Below the pieces are notes generated by a model, which saw only the letters and a program-made list of their open reading frames with translations, did no database searches and was not told where the DNA came from. From Perkinsus olseni (taxonomy: Eukaryota; Perkinsozoa; Perkinsida; Perkinsidae), in contig JABANP010000472.1 in assembly GCA_013115135.1 (NCBI GenBank), positions 1 to 41,114 of the forward strand: a stretch of DNA of 41,114 nt, read 5' to 3'. How positions within the stretch are numbered: the stretch's first letter is position 1; every line of letters begins with the position of its first letter. Positions 1-9,820 of the stretch are shown here, in pieces. The position numbers and the translations under genes were made by a program.

Positions 1-481
1 TGCGGCCGGCCAATTTCATCATTATTGTGACGCGTGACGCGTCGAGTCACTTATGTGCTGTCTCATCAGGCTTGTATACCGGGCTTGTCCACCGAGTTTG
101 TCTTACGCGCGGCGGTGCAAAAGGATGCAATCCCTGTTCCCTGGGAATGCTATCCTGCGCAGAGTAGAAGAGAGTGGTACCGAGCCTATCCTTAGTCCCG
201 CCGCAGTGCTGTGGGACGACCCGCGGAAACATGTGTCACGGGTTCCCACCACGGGGTCTGCCTGGTCTCCGACGGCGACGTATTGATAATCGCACGGAAA
301 TCCCAGCCCCTTTCTGTGTTCAGCGCGGCGAGCAAGATGCTCCGGATGAGCTTCTCGAACCACCTCAGTCACTGGCACGCGGTCTCTTTCTTTAGCGGCT
401 GCGAAATGTCTCCTTCGCGACGCTTCTTGCTCGCGTGCACAAATTTCGAGTCTCCAGGCTCTACTGTAGAATTCGGGGAGT
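1..481 (+). CDS. 3' part of an unrecognised gene cut by the window edge
   Basis: Two protein-like plus-strand stretches lie here. One runs from about 98 to 190 and reads FVLRAAVQKDAIPVPWECYP with no stop until 192. The second, about 255-355, contains DGDVLIIARKSQPLSVFSAA, and a third frame ends at a TAG near 481 with the tail AQISSLQALL. They could be the last exons of a gene starting left of the window, joined by short GT-AG introns that I could not fix. The pattern 'GDVLII...PLSVFSAASKMLRM' faintly resembles the start of a BTB domain, but this is too weak to name. A minus-strand frame at 103-507 is also open and cannot be excluded. Confidence 0.3.
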
Positions 482-831
482 CTCCTGGCTTCCGAAGCCA
501 TCACCACTTTGCTGTGAATATGCTATCGTCAGTGTAATTGCTACGCAGTACCACACATTCCATAGCCACAGACTGGCCACGACGTGGATGATCGCCACGA
601 TGGCATCATGACAGTCTCTAACCCCCGTGCAAGCTTTCCCTGTTGATCCGTAGGGTGATGCTATTGTCGAGGGGCGTATCTGCCACACTACTCGTCACCA
701 TCACCGCGTCGTTTTCCTGCCTGTTAACGGTGCGCAGTACACCGGTTATTGTTGATGTCGAGTTCGCATGCAGCTGGCCAATTCGACCTTTATTACCGCC
801 GCAGAAGCCCCTTTTTGTCCACCTGTAAACG
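482..831. other. Intergenic region upstream of the desaturase gene
   Basis: No convincing coding frame spans this interval. It should hold the 3' flank of the left-edge gene and the promoter and 5' UTR of the desaturase starting at 832. I see no TATA-like box, tRNA or repeat that stands out. Confidence 0.4.
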
Positions 832-2106
832 ATGTGCTCGACAACTACTATTACCCATACCGAGACCGTTGAGCTTCGTCCTCCTTCTGAGGTTGTTGGG
901 GATTTGAGGACTGAGGCTGATGCAAGGGGCTTCACTGCTGAAGAGTTCTCGAAAGTTGGACCTTCTGTGTCGGCTCTGCAATCGGCTATACCTCCGCATT
1001 GTAGAGAGAGGAGCCTTCTGAGGTCGGCTTCGTGTGTCGTGAGAGATCTCCTGTACATCACGGCTTGTGCTACTATCCACTACCTGCTGTTAACCTCAAT
1101 ACCGGAGGACTATGCTCTGCTCAGGGGAGGCCTCTGGTGTGTTTACATCTTCTGGCAAGGTGTCTTCTTTACTGGCATTTGGGTGATGGGCCACGAGTGT
1201 GGTCATGGCGCGTTCTCTCCCTACCCATTGGTCAATGACAGTGTTGGCTTTGTCCTCCACTCGGCCTTATTGGTGCCGTATTTCAGTTGGCAATATTCTC
1301 ATGCTAGGCATCACAAGTTCACCAATCATATAACCAAAGGGGAGACGCACGTAGCGAGCCTCAAGCATGAACTCAACGCATTCAGCCGCATACAGAACAC
1401 CCTAGAGGACTACGGCCTTGACGAGGTCTTCCCGGTTTTTCCTTTGGTGATGCTCCTCTTCGGCTTCCCTATCTACCTCTTGTGGAATGTAACCGGTGGC
1501 CGTGTGGGGTATGATGGCCGCCCTTACAACAAGGTGAAGCCCTCCCACTTCAACCCTGACGGTGGCCTCTTTCCTCCCCATATGAGGGAGAAGGTTCTCC
1601 TCAGTGGACTAGGTTGCATCATCAGCCTTCTCATCGCAGCCTATTGTGCGAGGATTGTAGGCCTTGGCAACGTGATGTTGTGGTATGGCTGTCCTTATCT
1701 TATGACTAACGGTTGGCTCACCCTCTACACATCCCTTCAGCATACGCATGGAGGTGTTCCTCATTACGGTGACGAGGCTTTCACCTTTCTTAGAGGTGCT
1801 CTGGCCTCCGTGGATCGTCCACCTTATGGCCTGTTTTCAACCCATTTTCACCATGAGATCGGTACTACCCATGTGCTGCATCATATCGACTCGAGGATAC
1901 CTTGCTACCACGCGAGGGAAGCCACTGAAGCTATCAAACCTGTTCTAGGACATTACTACAGGGTGGACAATACCCCGATAGTGAAGGCGTTTTTGAGAGC
2001 TCATAGAGAGTGCAAGTTCGTCGAAGGCATCGATGGCGTCCAATTTTACCGTCCAGGGCAGCCTAAAGGTGTCGTGTCTTGTAGCTCCCGAGGAGAGGGA
2101 CAGTGA
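832..2106 (+). CDS. FAD2-type membrane fatty-acid desaturase (delta-12-like)
   Basis: Intronless 424-aa frame starting at ATG. It carries the three histidine boxes of membrane front-end/omega desaturases: HECGH (about residue 122), HARHH (about 158) and HVLHH (about 345), the last followed by DSRIPCYHAREATEAIKPVL, a very close match in pattern to plant FAD2 enzymes. Hydrophobic segments flank box 1 and lie between boxes 2 and 3, as expected for a four-TM ER protein with cytosolic di-iron centre. FAD2 relatives turn oleoyl into linoleoyl chains on phospholipid, so this gene probably supplies polyunsaturated fatty acids; regioselectivity (delta-12 versus omega-3) cannot be read from sequence. 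There is no fused cytochrome b5, as is usual for FAD2. A decayed partial copy lies just downstream. Confidence 0.92.
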   Translation: MCSTTTITHTETVELRPPSEVVGDLRTEADARGFTAEEFSKVGPSVSALQSAIPPHCRERSLLRSASCVVRDLLYITACATIHYLLLTSIPEDYALLRGGLWCVYIFWQGVFFTGIWVMGHECGHGAFSPYPLVNDSVGFVLHSALLVPYFSWQYSHARHHKFTNHITKGETHVASLKHELNAFSRIQNTLEDYGLDEVFPVFPLVMLLFGFPIYLLWNVTGGRVGYDGRPYNKVKPSHFNPDGGLFPPHMREKVLLSGLGCIISLLIAAYCARIVGLGNVMLWYGCPYLMTNGWLTLYTSLQHTHGGVPHYGDEAFTFLRGALASVDRPPYGLFSTHFHHEIGTTHVLHHIDSRIPCYHAREATEAIKPVLGHYYRVDNTPIVKAFLRAHRECKFVEGIDGVQFYRPGQPKGVVSCSSRGEGQ

Positions 2107-2199
2107 ATCTCGATGAGAACACGAGACCAGGGAGTATGTGAGGGTGTCAAGTCTCTCATATTCTCAGTGTGGCGATGTGGGGAGTTTTTGTTACATCAT

Positions 2200-2300
2200 T
2201 ATCGAAGGTCATGGGTGATTGAACCGTGAATGTCAGTGTCGGCTTTGTCCTTCGCTCAGCCCAACTGGTACCACATACCAGTTGGCATTTTTCGGAAACC
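2200..2300 (+). pseudogene. Decayed fragment of the neighbouring desaturase
   Basis: From about 2226 to 2295 the DNA lines up with 1231-1300 of the desaturase gene: both contain AATG-CAGTGT-GGCTTTGTCCT and, after a gap-free run, CAGTTGGCA. Roughly 50 of 70 bases match by eye, and a GGTCATGG just upstream could be the remnant of histidine box 1. The reading frame is not kept and no histidine box survives. The simplest reading is an old tandem duplicate of the desaturase that has decayed. How far homology extends on either side is not clear. Confidence 0.55.
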
Positions 2301-2444
2301 TGCGCTTCTGCTAGAGCCAATCTCAACGGTTTCTGCCACTAGCAGTAGTGTTGTGTCGCACCTAGTGGGTTGGGGTTCATTAAACTCTATCATGAAGCTC
2401 ACGGCGATACGGCATTGCGTTGGTATTGTACTTGGCTTGTTTGC

Positions 2445-5400
2445 ATGTCGTCCCTTGCTGCCTCATGCCTCCTACTCATAATCTTCCTCCTAATAGCAGC
2501 CACTACCATCCTCACCTCGGCGCTATGGCTGGCATCCTACAAGTTGATCACGCGTGAGGGAAACACCCTATCCGAAAAGGTCCGTACTGTTCGAACGTCT
2601 CAGAGTATCTCGTAAGCATCTTCAGGTTAGTACTGTAGTAGCATCAGTAGCATCTTGGTATACCAAGATGGCTGTGTTACTTCGCCCTACCTCTCGTAGC
2701 GTGGAGGTCAGAGGAGAAGGCCCAGCAGGAAAGGCTGCGGCGGCTAGCGGATCCTCTACGACCGTACCGAGCAGCGGCCAGGATACAGGTACCTGCCTTG
2801 CGGCCAATGTGCATAAGATTAGCTCCTGCCTCCTTAGAACTGGTGGCGACCGCTGTACGATCAACGTCGAAGGTGCAGGGCTGAGGTTACTATTGCCGCC
2901 TGTTGGAGAGGATATGCAGCACGGCAAGAAGCTCAGCGACGCCTGCTGGCAATAGTACAGATACAATCAGCGGGGAGGTACTACACTTGGGAACCCTGGG
3001 GTATATGAGGCCCGTTGACGTTACAGATGCCTACTTGCCATGAATAAGGCAGGCGAGCGGCGCAGAGACAGATTAATGGCCGAGATGGCCGCTGGAAAGG
3101 ACGATAAAACTATCAGCCATGGGATTGGACTTCTTTCTCGCGGAAAGCTCGTGTGCACAAACCGTGATACCACACATCTGCCGAATCGTCTTGGTGTCCA
3201 CCCCACATCCCGTCAGGCCCGTTGAATGCTTCCGGCCAAACATTAGCCATGACAGCTGCACTCTACGATATGCCGCTTTCATTAGACCTCCTGTTTCACA
3301 GGCTGGGGGCTGAGGCCTTGGAAGAACGGTAGTGACAGTCGACTAACGCTGGCACTACTACTGGCCGCTTCTTAGAGATCGGTACGGGTGGACCTGCCTC
3401 CACTATGCAGTCGAGGGCACTTCTCTCCGCTGTTGTGAGGTTGTCATATCCACTGAGAAGGAACTTGGCGTTGAACGTAGTGAGAGCCTCCTTCAAGCCG
3501 AGATAACATCTCCAACACAAGCACGGTACGACAGGGGAGAGAGCATCTCCTCGACCCGCGTCCTCTGCCAGGATGACCCCCCTCGACCTGGCCGGAAGGT
3601 ACCGAGCCGACGGTGACGCTCGATCGACCGTGATATTGCCCATGCTGAAGACATACGACGATGAGCTGACCAGGAGGGAAGAGGGCTTCCTGGGAGAGAG
3701 TGATTCTGGTAATGATGGTGATACACCAACGCGAAGCTCATCGAGTAGTAGCGACACTCATAGACTAGGCAGCGGGGCCTATCAGGAGTAGCGTGTTCAC
3801 ACCAGCCACTGCGTCAACTCTTTCCAACTGTGCTTCCCGAAGTTTTCTCATCCGGTTGGTGTTGCGTGGAGTGTGTATTTTCGAGGGGACAAGCCAAATG
3901 CTCAGGCTCCAACGATGGAATAGGTACTGTGAGGGGTGGCAGGGCCTGCCCTTGCATTGGTTTCCTCCTCGCGCTTGGATTTGATGGTGGCGTCGACGTA
4001 GAGGAAGTAGCTTACATAAACATAGCTCTGGGATTCTTCTCGTCGACGAGGAGAGAAATCTCTCTCCTCCTGACCTCCTTGTGAGTCTGTGTTATGACGG
4101 ATTTTGAAAATCCGATTTTCGTGCTTTCCCCGAGAGGCAGATGGGAGACAAGATGCAGCGGAACAGGCTCGGAGCCACTGGAGGCCGACCTTCTGCCACC
4201 GCCAAGTACCTCTATTGTTGCCTGTCCTCGAGTACGGGAGATCATCGTTGTTGTCACTGTTGCGTTGAAGTTCATTAGTCCAACTGTAGCTGTCCACCAT
4301 CACCCATTGTCACTTCTTTCGGTATCCTCTACGCCACCAGCCACCGTAGAGCGGCTGATGTCATCCAGGCGGTGGCATTGAGCAGGGTCCAACGCCGGAA
4401 GACCGTCTCTGCTGATGGGAGCATAGCCTCCCTCAACCTAAACAAGTTTGGGGAGGAAGTTCTACAGGACCTACTGGACTACGGTTACGATATAGTCGAG
4501 GCTGCGATGACCAGCTCTGAAGAGGGCGACATCGTGAATGAGGGCGACTTGAATGCTGAGGAGGAGGGAGGAGGTCTTCTCAATCCGCATGCGCAAGCTA
4601 TGGCAGAATGCAAGGAGTGGCTGTGGTCCAAGAGAGTAGGCGGTAGTAGGGGCCTGTGGTAGTGGTGAGGAGTTCCCCTCAGGCATGGTTGCGTATGGTA
4701 CTGCGATCTTGGCATAGTGAGGTAGGGAGGGTCCGCCGGGCTAGGGACGAGGATGACGCCGTGCGAGATGCTTCAATGCATCACGAAGAGCTCCTTCATA
4801 GGGTAAGGCCTGTCGCGATCATTCCCGATAGCGTCGGCGGCGGCCGCCTTTGGTAGTTCAGTAACTTCTTCATACGGGCTGAGTCGGCGAGGATGGCCGG
4901 GGTCATTTTCGCTGCGTGGTGGGATGTGACCCGACAGGCCAGGTTAGAGGAAGAGCGACGGAAGGCAGCTCGGCTCCAGGAGGTAGTGGAAGCAGCAGCA
5001 GCTGTTGCTGCCCTCGGACAGCGAGCTCAGACCATGATGAATAACGAAGTTCGACGACGAGCAGCTCTCACCAGTTGGGGCCTCAGCTTCATAGTACGCT
5101 CGAATGGAGCCCAGCAGCGTGGCATGCAAGGCGATGCTTTCTACTCGTGGAGGAGCTATGCCAAGACTATGGCGGTCGATAGGCTCAAGGTGAGCTCCTA
5201 TCTGGGATTGTAGCGGTGAAGTTAGTCCGTCCGATCAGTTAACGGTAGAGAGGAAGCAGAACAGTATACGTGAGTGGGGAGATAAGTACTTCACAGCGAT
5301 GAAGGGAGCCGCCGATACGGTCCTCAACAAGGAGGTGGAAGGATGCGGAGCGTACCTCCGGCACGCGACCCTCCGCAGGCCCTGCTGAAAGTCACCTTCC

Positions 5401-7556
5401 GTGGCTGGAAAAGAGAAGTGGATGCTAGTAGACTCTTCCAGCAAGTCACCACGGAGCAGGCAGCGAGGTCCCAGCAGGCTGAGACGAAGCTGATGCAGCA
5501 AGTGGAATGTCTGGTCATATCGCGGCTACATTGAGAGCCTGAGAGCCTCCTCGGGTTCACTCAGAGTTCCCGGCTACTGGAGGTCACAACATCAGTTTGG
5601 ACCGTACACCTGGTCCTGATGGCTTGGAGGACATGGGCAAGGGAGGAAGTGTTCGAGAAGCACTTGGATGTACTGCATCCGAAGATCAATCGGTCATGGC
5701 CTCCACCACCACCTCCGTTCAGAGTGTGTACTCGGTGGCCCAGGAGTCCCGCCTTGCACTGGCGAACGGTTTCTTCGACCATGTTAAGGACAGAGGAGCG
5801 GAGCGTTTGAAGAGGCAGGTCTTTGGTGGATGGAAGACCGAAGCTCTGTTGCTGGGGATGGAGCAGAGGGAGGTGAACCGCAGCCCACTCCTTCATGCTC
5901 ACAGTCCTCGCATCAGCTGGAGCTACGGCGGCAGTTGGCAGTGTCGCAGAAGTCGATAGCACATCTCATGGTAGAGCAGTCAACCCGACAGGCTGACACC
6001 TACCTCCTATCGAGCGTGGTAAGGGGATGGTTCCATGCCACTTCGAGAGAGACTATCATCCGACAGCTAGAGGAAAACAGAAGTAAATAGAGGTACCAAC
6101 GGCGCTCGCCCGGCATATCTCGACCTTCTCTAGCTGCTGAAGTAGGAGAAGCTACAGCGGACGCTGAGCGGCGTCTGATGAGGATGACTCGAGCCGCGGA
6201 GACGATCACTGCAGAATACCTCAGAGTTTCCCTTAGTGCATCGAGCTTCAATAGCTGGCAGCTCAGCGTAGTGGAATGGCTAGGGTTGACGATATGCACG
6301 CTCCAGTGCAGGCGCAGAGGGAGTCCCGGGAGAGAATGGTGGGGGTGTCAAAGGCTGCGACGGACGCACTGGATGCGGTGATGGTGGAGAAGGAGAAGCT
6401 CTTGACGAAGAACGAGGAACTACGTACGGAAGCTGACTCGCTACAGAGCGAAGTGGAACGACTACGGGGGCTACTTTCCCGGGGCCCCAATGAGGGAAGT
6501 GCCAGCAGCAGCGACAGCGGTGTGTCTTCCTCCGGTAATTTTATACTCTGGGAGTTTGATAACGTTTTCCGTTCTCATTTCAGTGGACGGTTTCAAGAAG
6601 CAGGCGGAGGTGAGGAGTGCTCAGTGCTTCCGAGTAATCTTGAAATCTTCGCAAGTGTTGCATGCAGACCTTCAACCCAACCCTTGGCTGGCGGCCGCGA
6701 GGCAATCCGCCCGACCGGAGTACAATAGACAGGCTCGACCTGTATGATGCCGAGGAGAAGCTTAACAACGGTAATCTCGCATTAGGAGCGGCTGGTGAAT
6801 GCTCGATCGCTCCAGGAGAGTACTTTATGGAGAAGGCGACTCAAGTGAAGTGCCTGCCTCGGCGGCGACTATTCTTTTGTGTGAGGGACATTGATGATTA
6901 CCAAAGCTACCTCGAGTGGGACGGCTAGTCGTACGCCGCCACTCGCTGCACATCTTCTTAGAGTCTTCGACAACGCTTCGTTGAGGAGGATGAGGAGTTC
7001 CTACTCACTCGAGGACGTCTGCCATGCTTCCTATGACTGGCCCAACAGAGAGATATCGATCGACTCCGAAGCCGACGCCTCCTTGGGAGTGTAAGGTCCT
7101 CTGATTGTCCCGTCTCATGCCGTCAGCAGGATGAGATCGTTGAAGAGGAAGACTCTGACGGAGATGAGTGACGACTTTTTCCTCTCCCTCATCAAGATCG
7201 TGCGAGAGAGCGTTTCCAGGCGCGATCACTTCAAGAAGCAGGGATTTGATTCCAGGCTCAGCCGAGGGGTCGCTTCTAATGGCGGTCAGGGGCAAGCCCA
7301 AGGGTCAGTTGCACCGCGGAGGACCACGCTCTTCCTTGCTGCTCCGGCCAGGAGAGCTTCGGCGGCGTCAGTGGCCGGTAGCGCTCAACGGTTCTCACCA
7401 CGAGCACGAACGAGCAGCGCCGCTGCATCATCGCTGGGGGAGGCAGCTGACGAAAAACCACCGCTTGACGTCGCTGTGGAAGACCATCAGCCAGAGAGCC
7501 AAACTGTGCTGGTGGATGCCGAGCAGCCGGCTGATGGCTTGCCTCCGCCGGAGTGA
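2445..7556 (+). CDS. Large multi-exon IQ / ankyrin / Sfi1-like tryptophan-repeat protein
   Basis: About 18 small exons separated by roughly 45-85 nt GT-AG introns can be followed by frame continuity. Exons 2668-2788 and 2838-2977 encode IQ-type helix (AARIQ, then IAACWRGYAARQEAQRRLL). Exons 3027-3163, 3217-3328, 3376-3525 and 3572 onward encode ankyrin-like units (NASGQT, LLFHRLGA, then DRYGWTCLHYAV and MTPLDLAGRY). From about 4600 come spaced motifs of the form hydrophobic-x-W: LRSWHSEV, FAAWWDVT, FYSWRSYA, FRGWKREV, MAWRTWAR, FGGWKTEA, VRGWFHAT, FNSWQLSV, in a highly charged helical context. These recall the centrin-binding Sfi1 repeat. A coiled coil (6345-6470) and a low-complexity tail end at TGA 7556. 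IQ and Sfi1 motifs bind calmodulin/centrin, so a basal-body or spindle-pole scaffold is a fair inference. The start is unsure: the 2445 ATG would add a hydrophobic N-terminus, and exons between 3790 and 4280 are only partly resolved. Confidence 0.7.
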
Positions 7557-7727
7557 CGCAATGGGAATTTCTTAAGAGAAAACAGTGTAGGTAGAAGACG
7601 GAAGTTGCATAGTTATATTTGTTCTCATTACCATGCTACCATGACACCTTCGTACTCTTCACAATGCTGTCGAGTTTGAGTGGGATACATACGGCCGACT
7701 ACTTTAGACATCCTCTTCAGGCTTGGT

Positions 7728-8618
7728 ATGTTCGTGAGGCCTCCCTTTTTTCATTGCCTTCTCCCTCTTCTCCTTTTGACCGAGCGAGTAGTCGCTTCAG
7801 AGGCTGTGCAACACCAGCAGCTCTTCCCCGACGTTCCTCCTCGAGCTTCCGTCTCCCAGCAATGCGCGGCCTATGCGCCGATAGAAGACATATCAGTCTC
7901 GGAGGCCTCTGCCATCTTCTATGCCTCGGCCCTGTGGAACAGGTCTCCCGAGTTCCCTACGACGGTCCCTAGTGGACTCATCCTTTACTCTTCGACAAAT
8001 CCGTTTTCATGTGAGCATTCCCTGGCCCATTCTCTTTCCAAATGCTTGTCTCAGATTCTCCTGCAGTCGTCAAGTTCGAACAGTTTCTGGCCGGCAGCTT
8101 CCCCGACATTCGTTTCTATCGGGTGAATCTCGTGGGAGCAACTCAAGCTGAGCTACTGCAGTTGTAAGTCGGTCCCCTACCACCCCTTCCCGCTTTCGAA
8201 TGTGGTCCATACTCTTAGGCAATGGATAACCGTTCCTCGGGTTATCATTCTGAGCGCTGTCCAGGGCTCCGACACCAAGGCGTTTGCTGCCAGCATCGAC
8301 CCGCCCTTCGACGCTGACAAGGCTGTAGCATATGTGGCCAACGTTACGGGGCTAGAGGTGGCCACCACATCTCACTTCTATCGGTGAGGCATCGTGGACC
8401 GACCATATTGCACAGCTGATTGGTATCGTTCCCTCAGGTCAGCAGCATTGTATTCGGATGAGTACAACATCAAGCTCCACCTAGATCGGAGTGTCTTCTC
8501 ACTTCGTGATTGGACGGGGCTCGTTGTTCTGGCCTACACCTGTATCAAGTCGCTACTGCTGCCGGTGCTCAGGAAGGCGCACCAGTTCGTGCTCGATTGT
8601 GTTGTTAAACTTCACTGA
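7728..8618 (+). CDS. Secretory thioredoxin-fold-like membrane protein
   Basis: Four exons (7728-8010, 8055-8163, 8219-8383, 8438-8618) join in frame to 245 aa; introns are 44, 55 and 54 nt. The N-terminus is a signal peptide (MFVRPPFFHCLLPLLLL). The middle follows a thioredoxin-like plan: a strand LILYSST, a helix VVKFEQFL, a strand IRFYRVNLVG and a VPRVIIL segment where the cis-proline loop would be. The CxxC site is missing: the first junction gives NPFSYSPAVVKF. One TM segment (WTGLVVLAYTCIKSLLLPVL) precedes a short tail. The layout, signal-Trx-TM, is like ER oxidoreductase relatives such as Ost3/Ost6-TUSC3, but those have four TM segments, so I would not name it. A last intron could alter the C-terminus. 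Confidence 0.6.
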
Positions 8619-8706
8619 TGTACTTTTCCATCAACAGCAGATTCTTGTCGTGTTGGTGGTCCGCAAGGTGTCAACCTTGTCTTAGGCTTGATTCTTCCTG
8701 TTTATC

Positions 8707-8988
8707 ATGGCACTATCAGAGGCCTTGGTCGACCGTCGTCGGAGCATCGCTATCATGTGTGGAGTAGCTGCAGCGATCGGCCTTGCAGTCTACCTCTTCC
8801 GAGACGAGACTGAAGATGAGCGGGAAGAAGCCTCCAGGAAGAAGGCTGCCATCCCGCCGGGCAAGAGGCCATTCTATCCCACTACTGAGTGGCAGAAGGT
8901 TGAAGCTGATCAAGTGTGTCCTGCTGGTCTGGACTTCAAGATGGATGTTTCTACCGGTGAAAGCTTCGCTCGTTTATCCTCCAAATAA
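8707..8988 (+). CDS. Small one-TM protein with a SIL1-like N-terminal motif
   Basis: Single 93-aa frame with an ATG start 88 bp after the preceding gene. Residues about 15-32 form one TM segment (IAIMCGVAAAIGLAVYLF), followed by a charged stretch rich in E, R and K. The C-terminal third, WQKVEADQVCPAGLDFKMDV then STGESFARL, follows the pattern WQ-x-V...G-x-V-PAGL-x-x-x-x-x-x-TGE in the N-terminal part of SIL1-type Hsp70 nucleotide exchange factors. The armadillo-like exchange domain is absent: the frame stops at 8988 and nothing coding follows. It may be a separate small membrane protein family or a fragment of an ancestral SIL1. Similarity is by eye. Confidence 0.6.
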   Translation: MALSEALVDRRRSIAIMCGVAAAIGLAVYLFRDETEDEREEASRKKAAIPPGKRPFYPTTEWQKVEADQVCPAGLDFKMDVSTGESFARLSSK

Positions 8989-9461
8989 TGTAACAACTGT
9001 TTCTAACTGCTGCTTGAGAGAGTTCGTTCGATTAGTGACGATTTACGGCGAAGTTCCCGGAGCGGGAGGAGTTCCCGCTTGAACTAGGTCTATAATGCTC
9101 CGCTGCGGGTAATCAACTAAACCCGGGTCGAACATGAAACGGCTAAGAGGCGATGGCGAAGTGACAAGATGATTCGCAGCATCATATAACACAGTAATTA
9201 TCATGGGTGAAGAGAAGTTAGGGCTTGGAGGCTTCACAGTAAAACACGACGGCGCTTCAGCACCGAGGACGAAGCCGTGATAAGATTCAGAGAATCGACA
9301 GAAATTATCTTTAAATGTGAGATAACACGCGAACTAAAATACTATGCAAATGCCTGAACGGCACCGGAAGTTGAGAATAGGAACTGATACTGATATCGTG
9401 ATGAGGCAGGAACCAATGTGATTAAGGGCAACTGCAAAATGATGCAGCACTGAGTGAGGAA
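8989..9461. other. Non-coding interval
   Basis: No frame on either strand looks protein-like. This is the 3' flank of two converging transcription units, the plus-strand SIL1-motif gene and the minus-strand small ORF and ALG3. I see no RNA gene. Confidence 0.4.
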
Positions 9462-9710
9462 TTAGTAGCGGCGCAGAGTAATCGCTTCGTAGGGAGCATC
9501 GTAGACCTCGAACCGGCCCACACGGCGGCAGACAGCGGTGAGGTAACAACATTCGAACCGACCAACTCGGCGAGATTGGGAGGGTATTCCGCCGCACTGG
9601 GATCTGGAGAGCACAACCGTTTGGCCACAGGAAGAGTCGCCCTCATCAAAGCTAACACAGAATCTCCCACGGGTGAATACCCTTGTTGGCCGCTCCTCTG
9701 AGTGAGCCAT
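9462..9710 (-). CDS. Possible 82-aa protein with an internal repeat
   Basis: ATG-started minus-strand frame, six cysteines, not recognised. The motif RRVGRFE occurs twice, 17 residues apart (RRVGRFECCYLT and CRRVGRFEVYDA), and the repeat is also visible in the DNA. It ends with EAITLRRY. It lies just downstream of the ALG3 stop (9821) on the same strand and could be an independent small gene, the last exon of something else, or a chance frame; a second minus frame (9422-9808) is also open here. Confidence 0.35.
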   Translation of the reverse strand: MAHSEERPTRVFTRGRFCVSFDEGDSSCGQTVVLSRSQCGGIPSQSRRVGRFECCYLTAVCRRVGRFEVYDAPYEAITLRRY

Positions 9711-9820
9711 TCAGGAGGTGTAAAGAGAGAGTGGAGCAATATTGAACTACAAGGTCGATCGGCTCCGAGCCCCGAGCTACAGACTGCGATAACAGCGCAA
9801 TAGAACACTGGCTCAAGAAA

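Noticed and set aside
3296..3757. 153-codon minus-strand open frame
   Set aside because: The plus strand here carries exons with clear ankyrin motifs (GWTCLHYAV, MTPLDLAGRY) that join in phase, so the minus frame is taken as a shadow.
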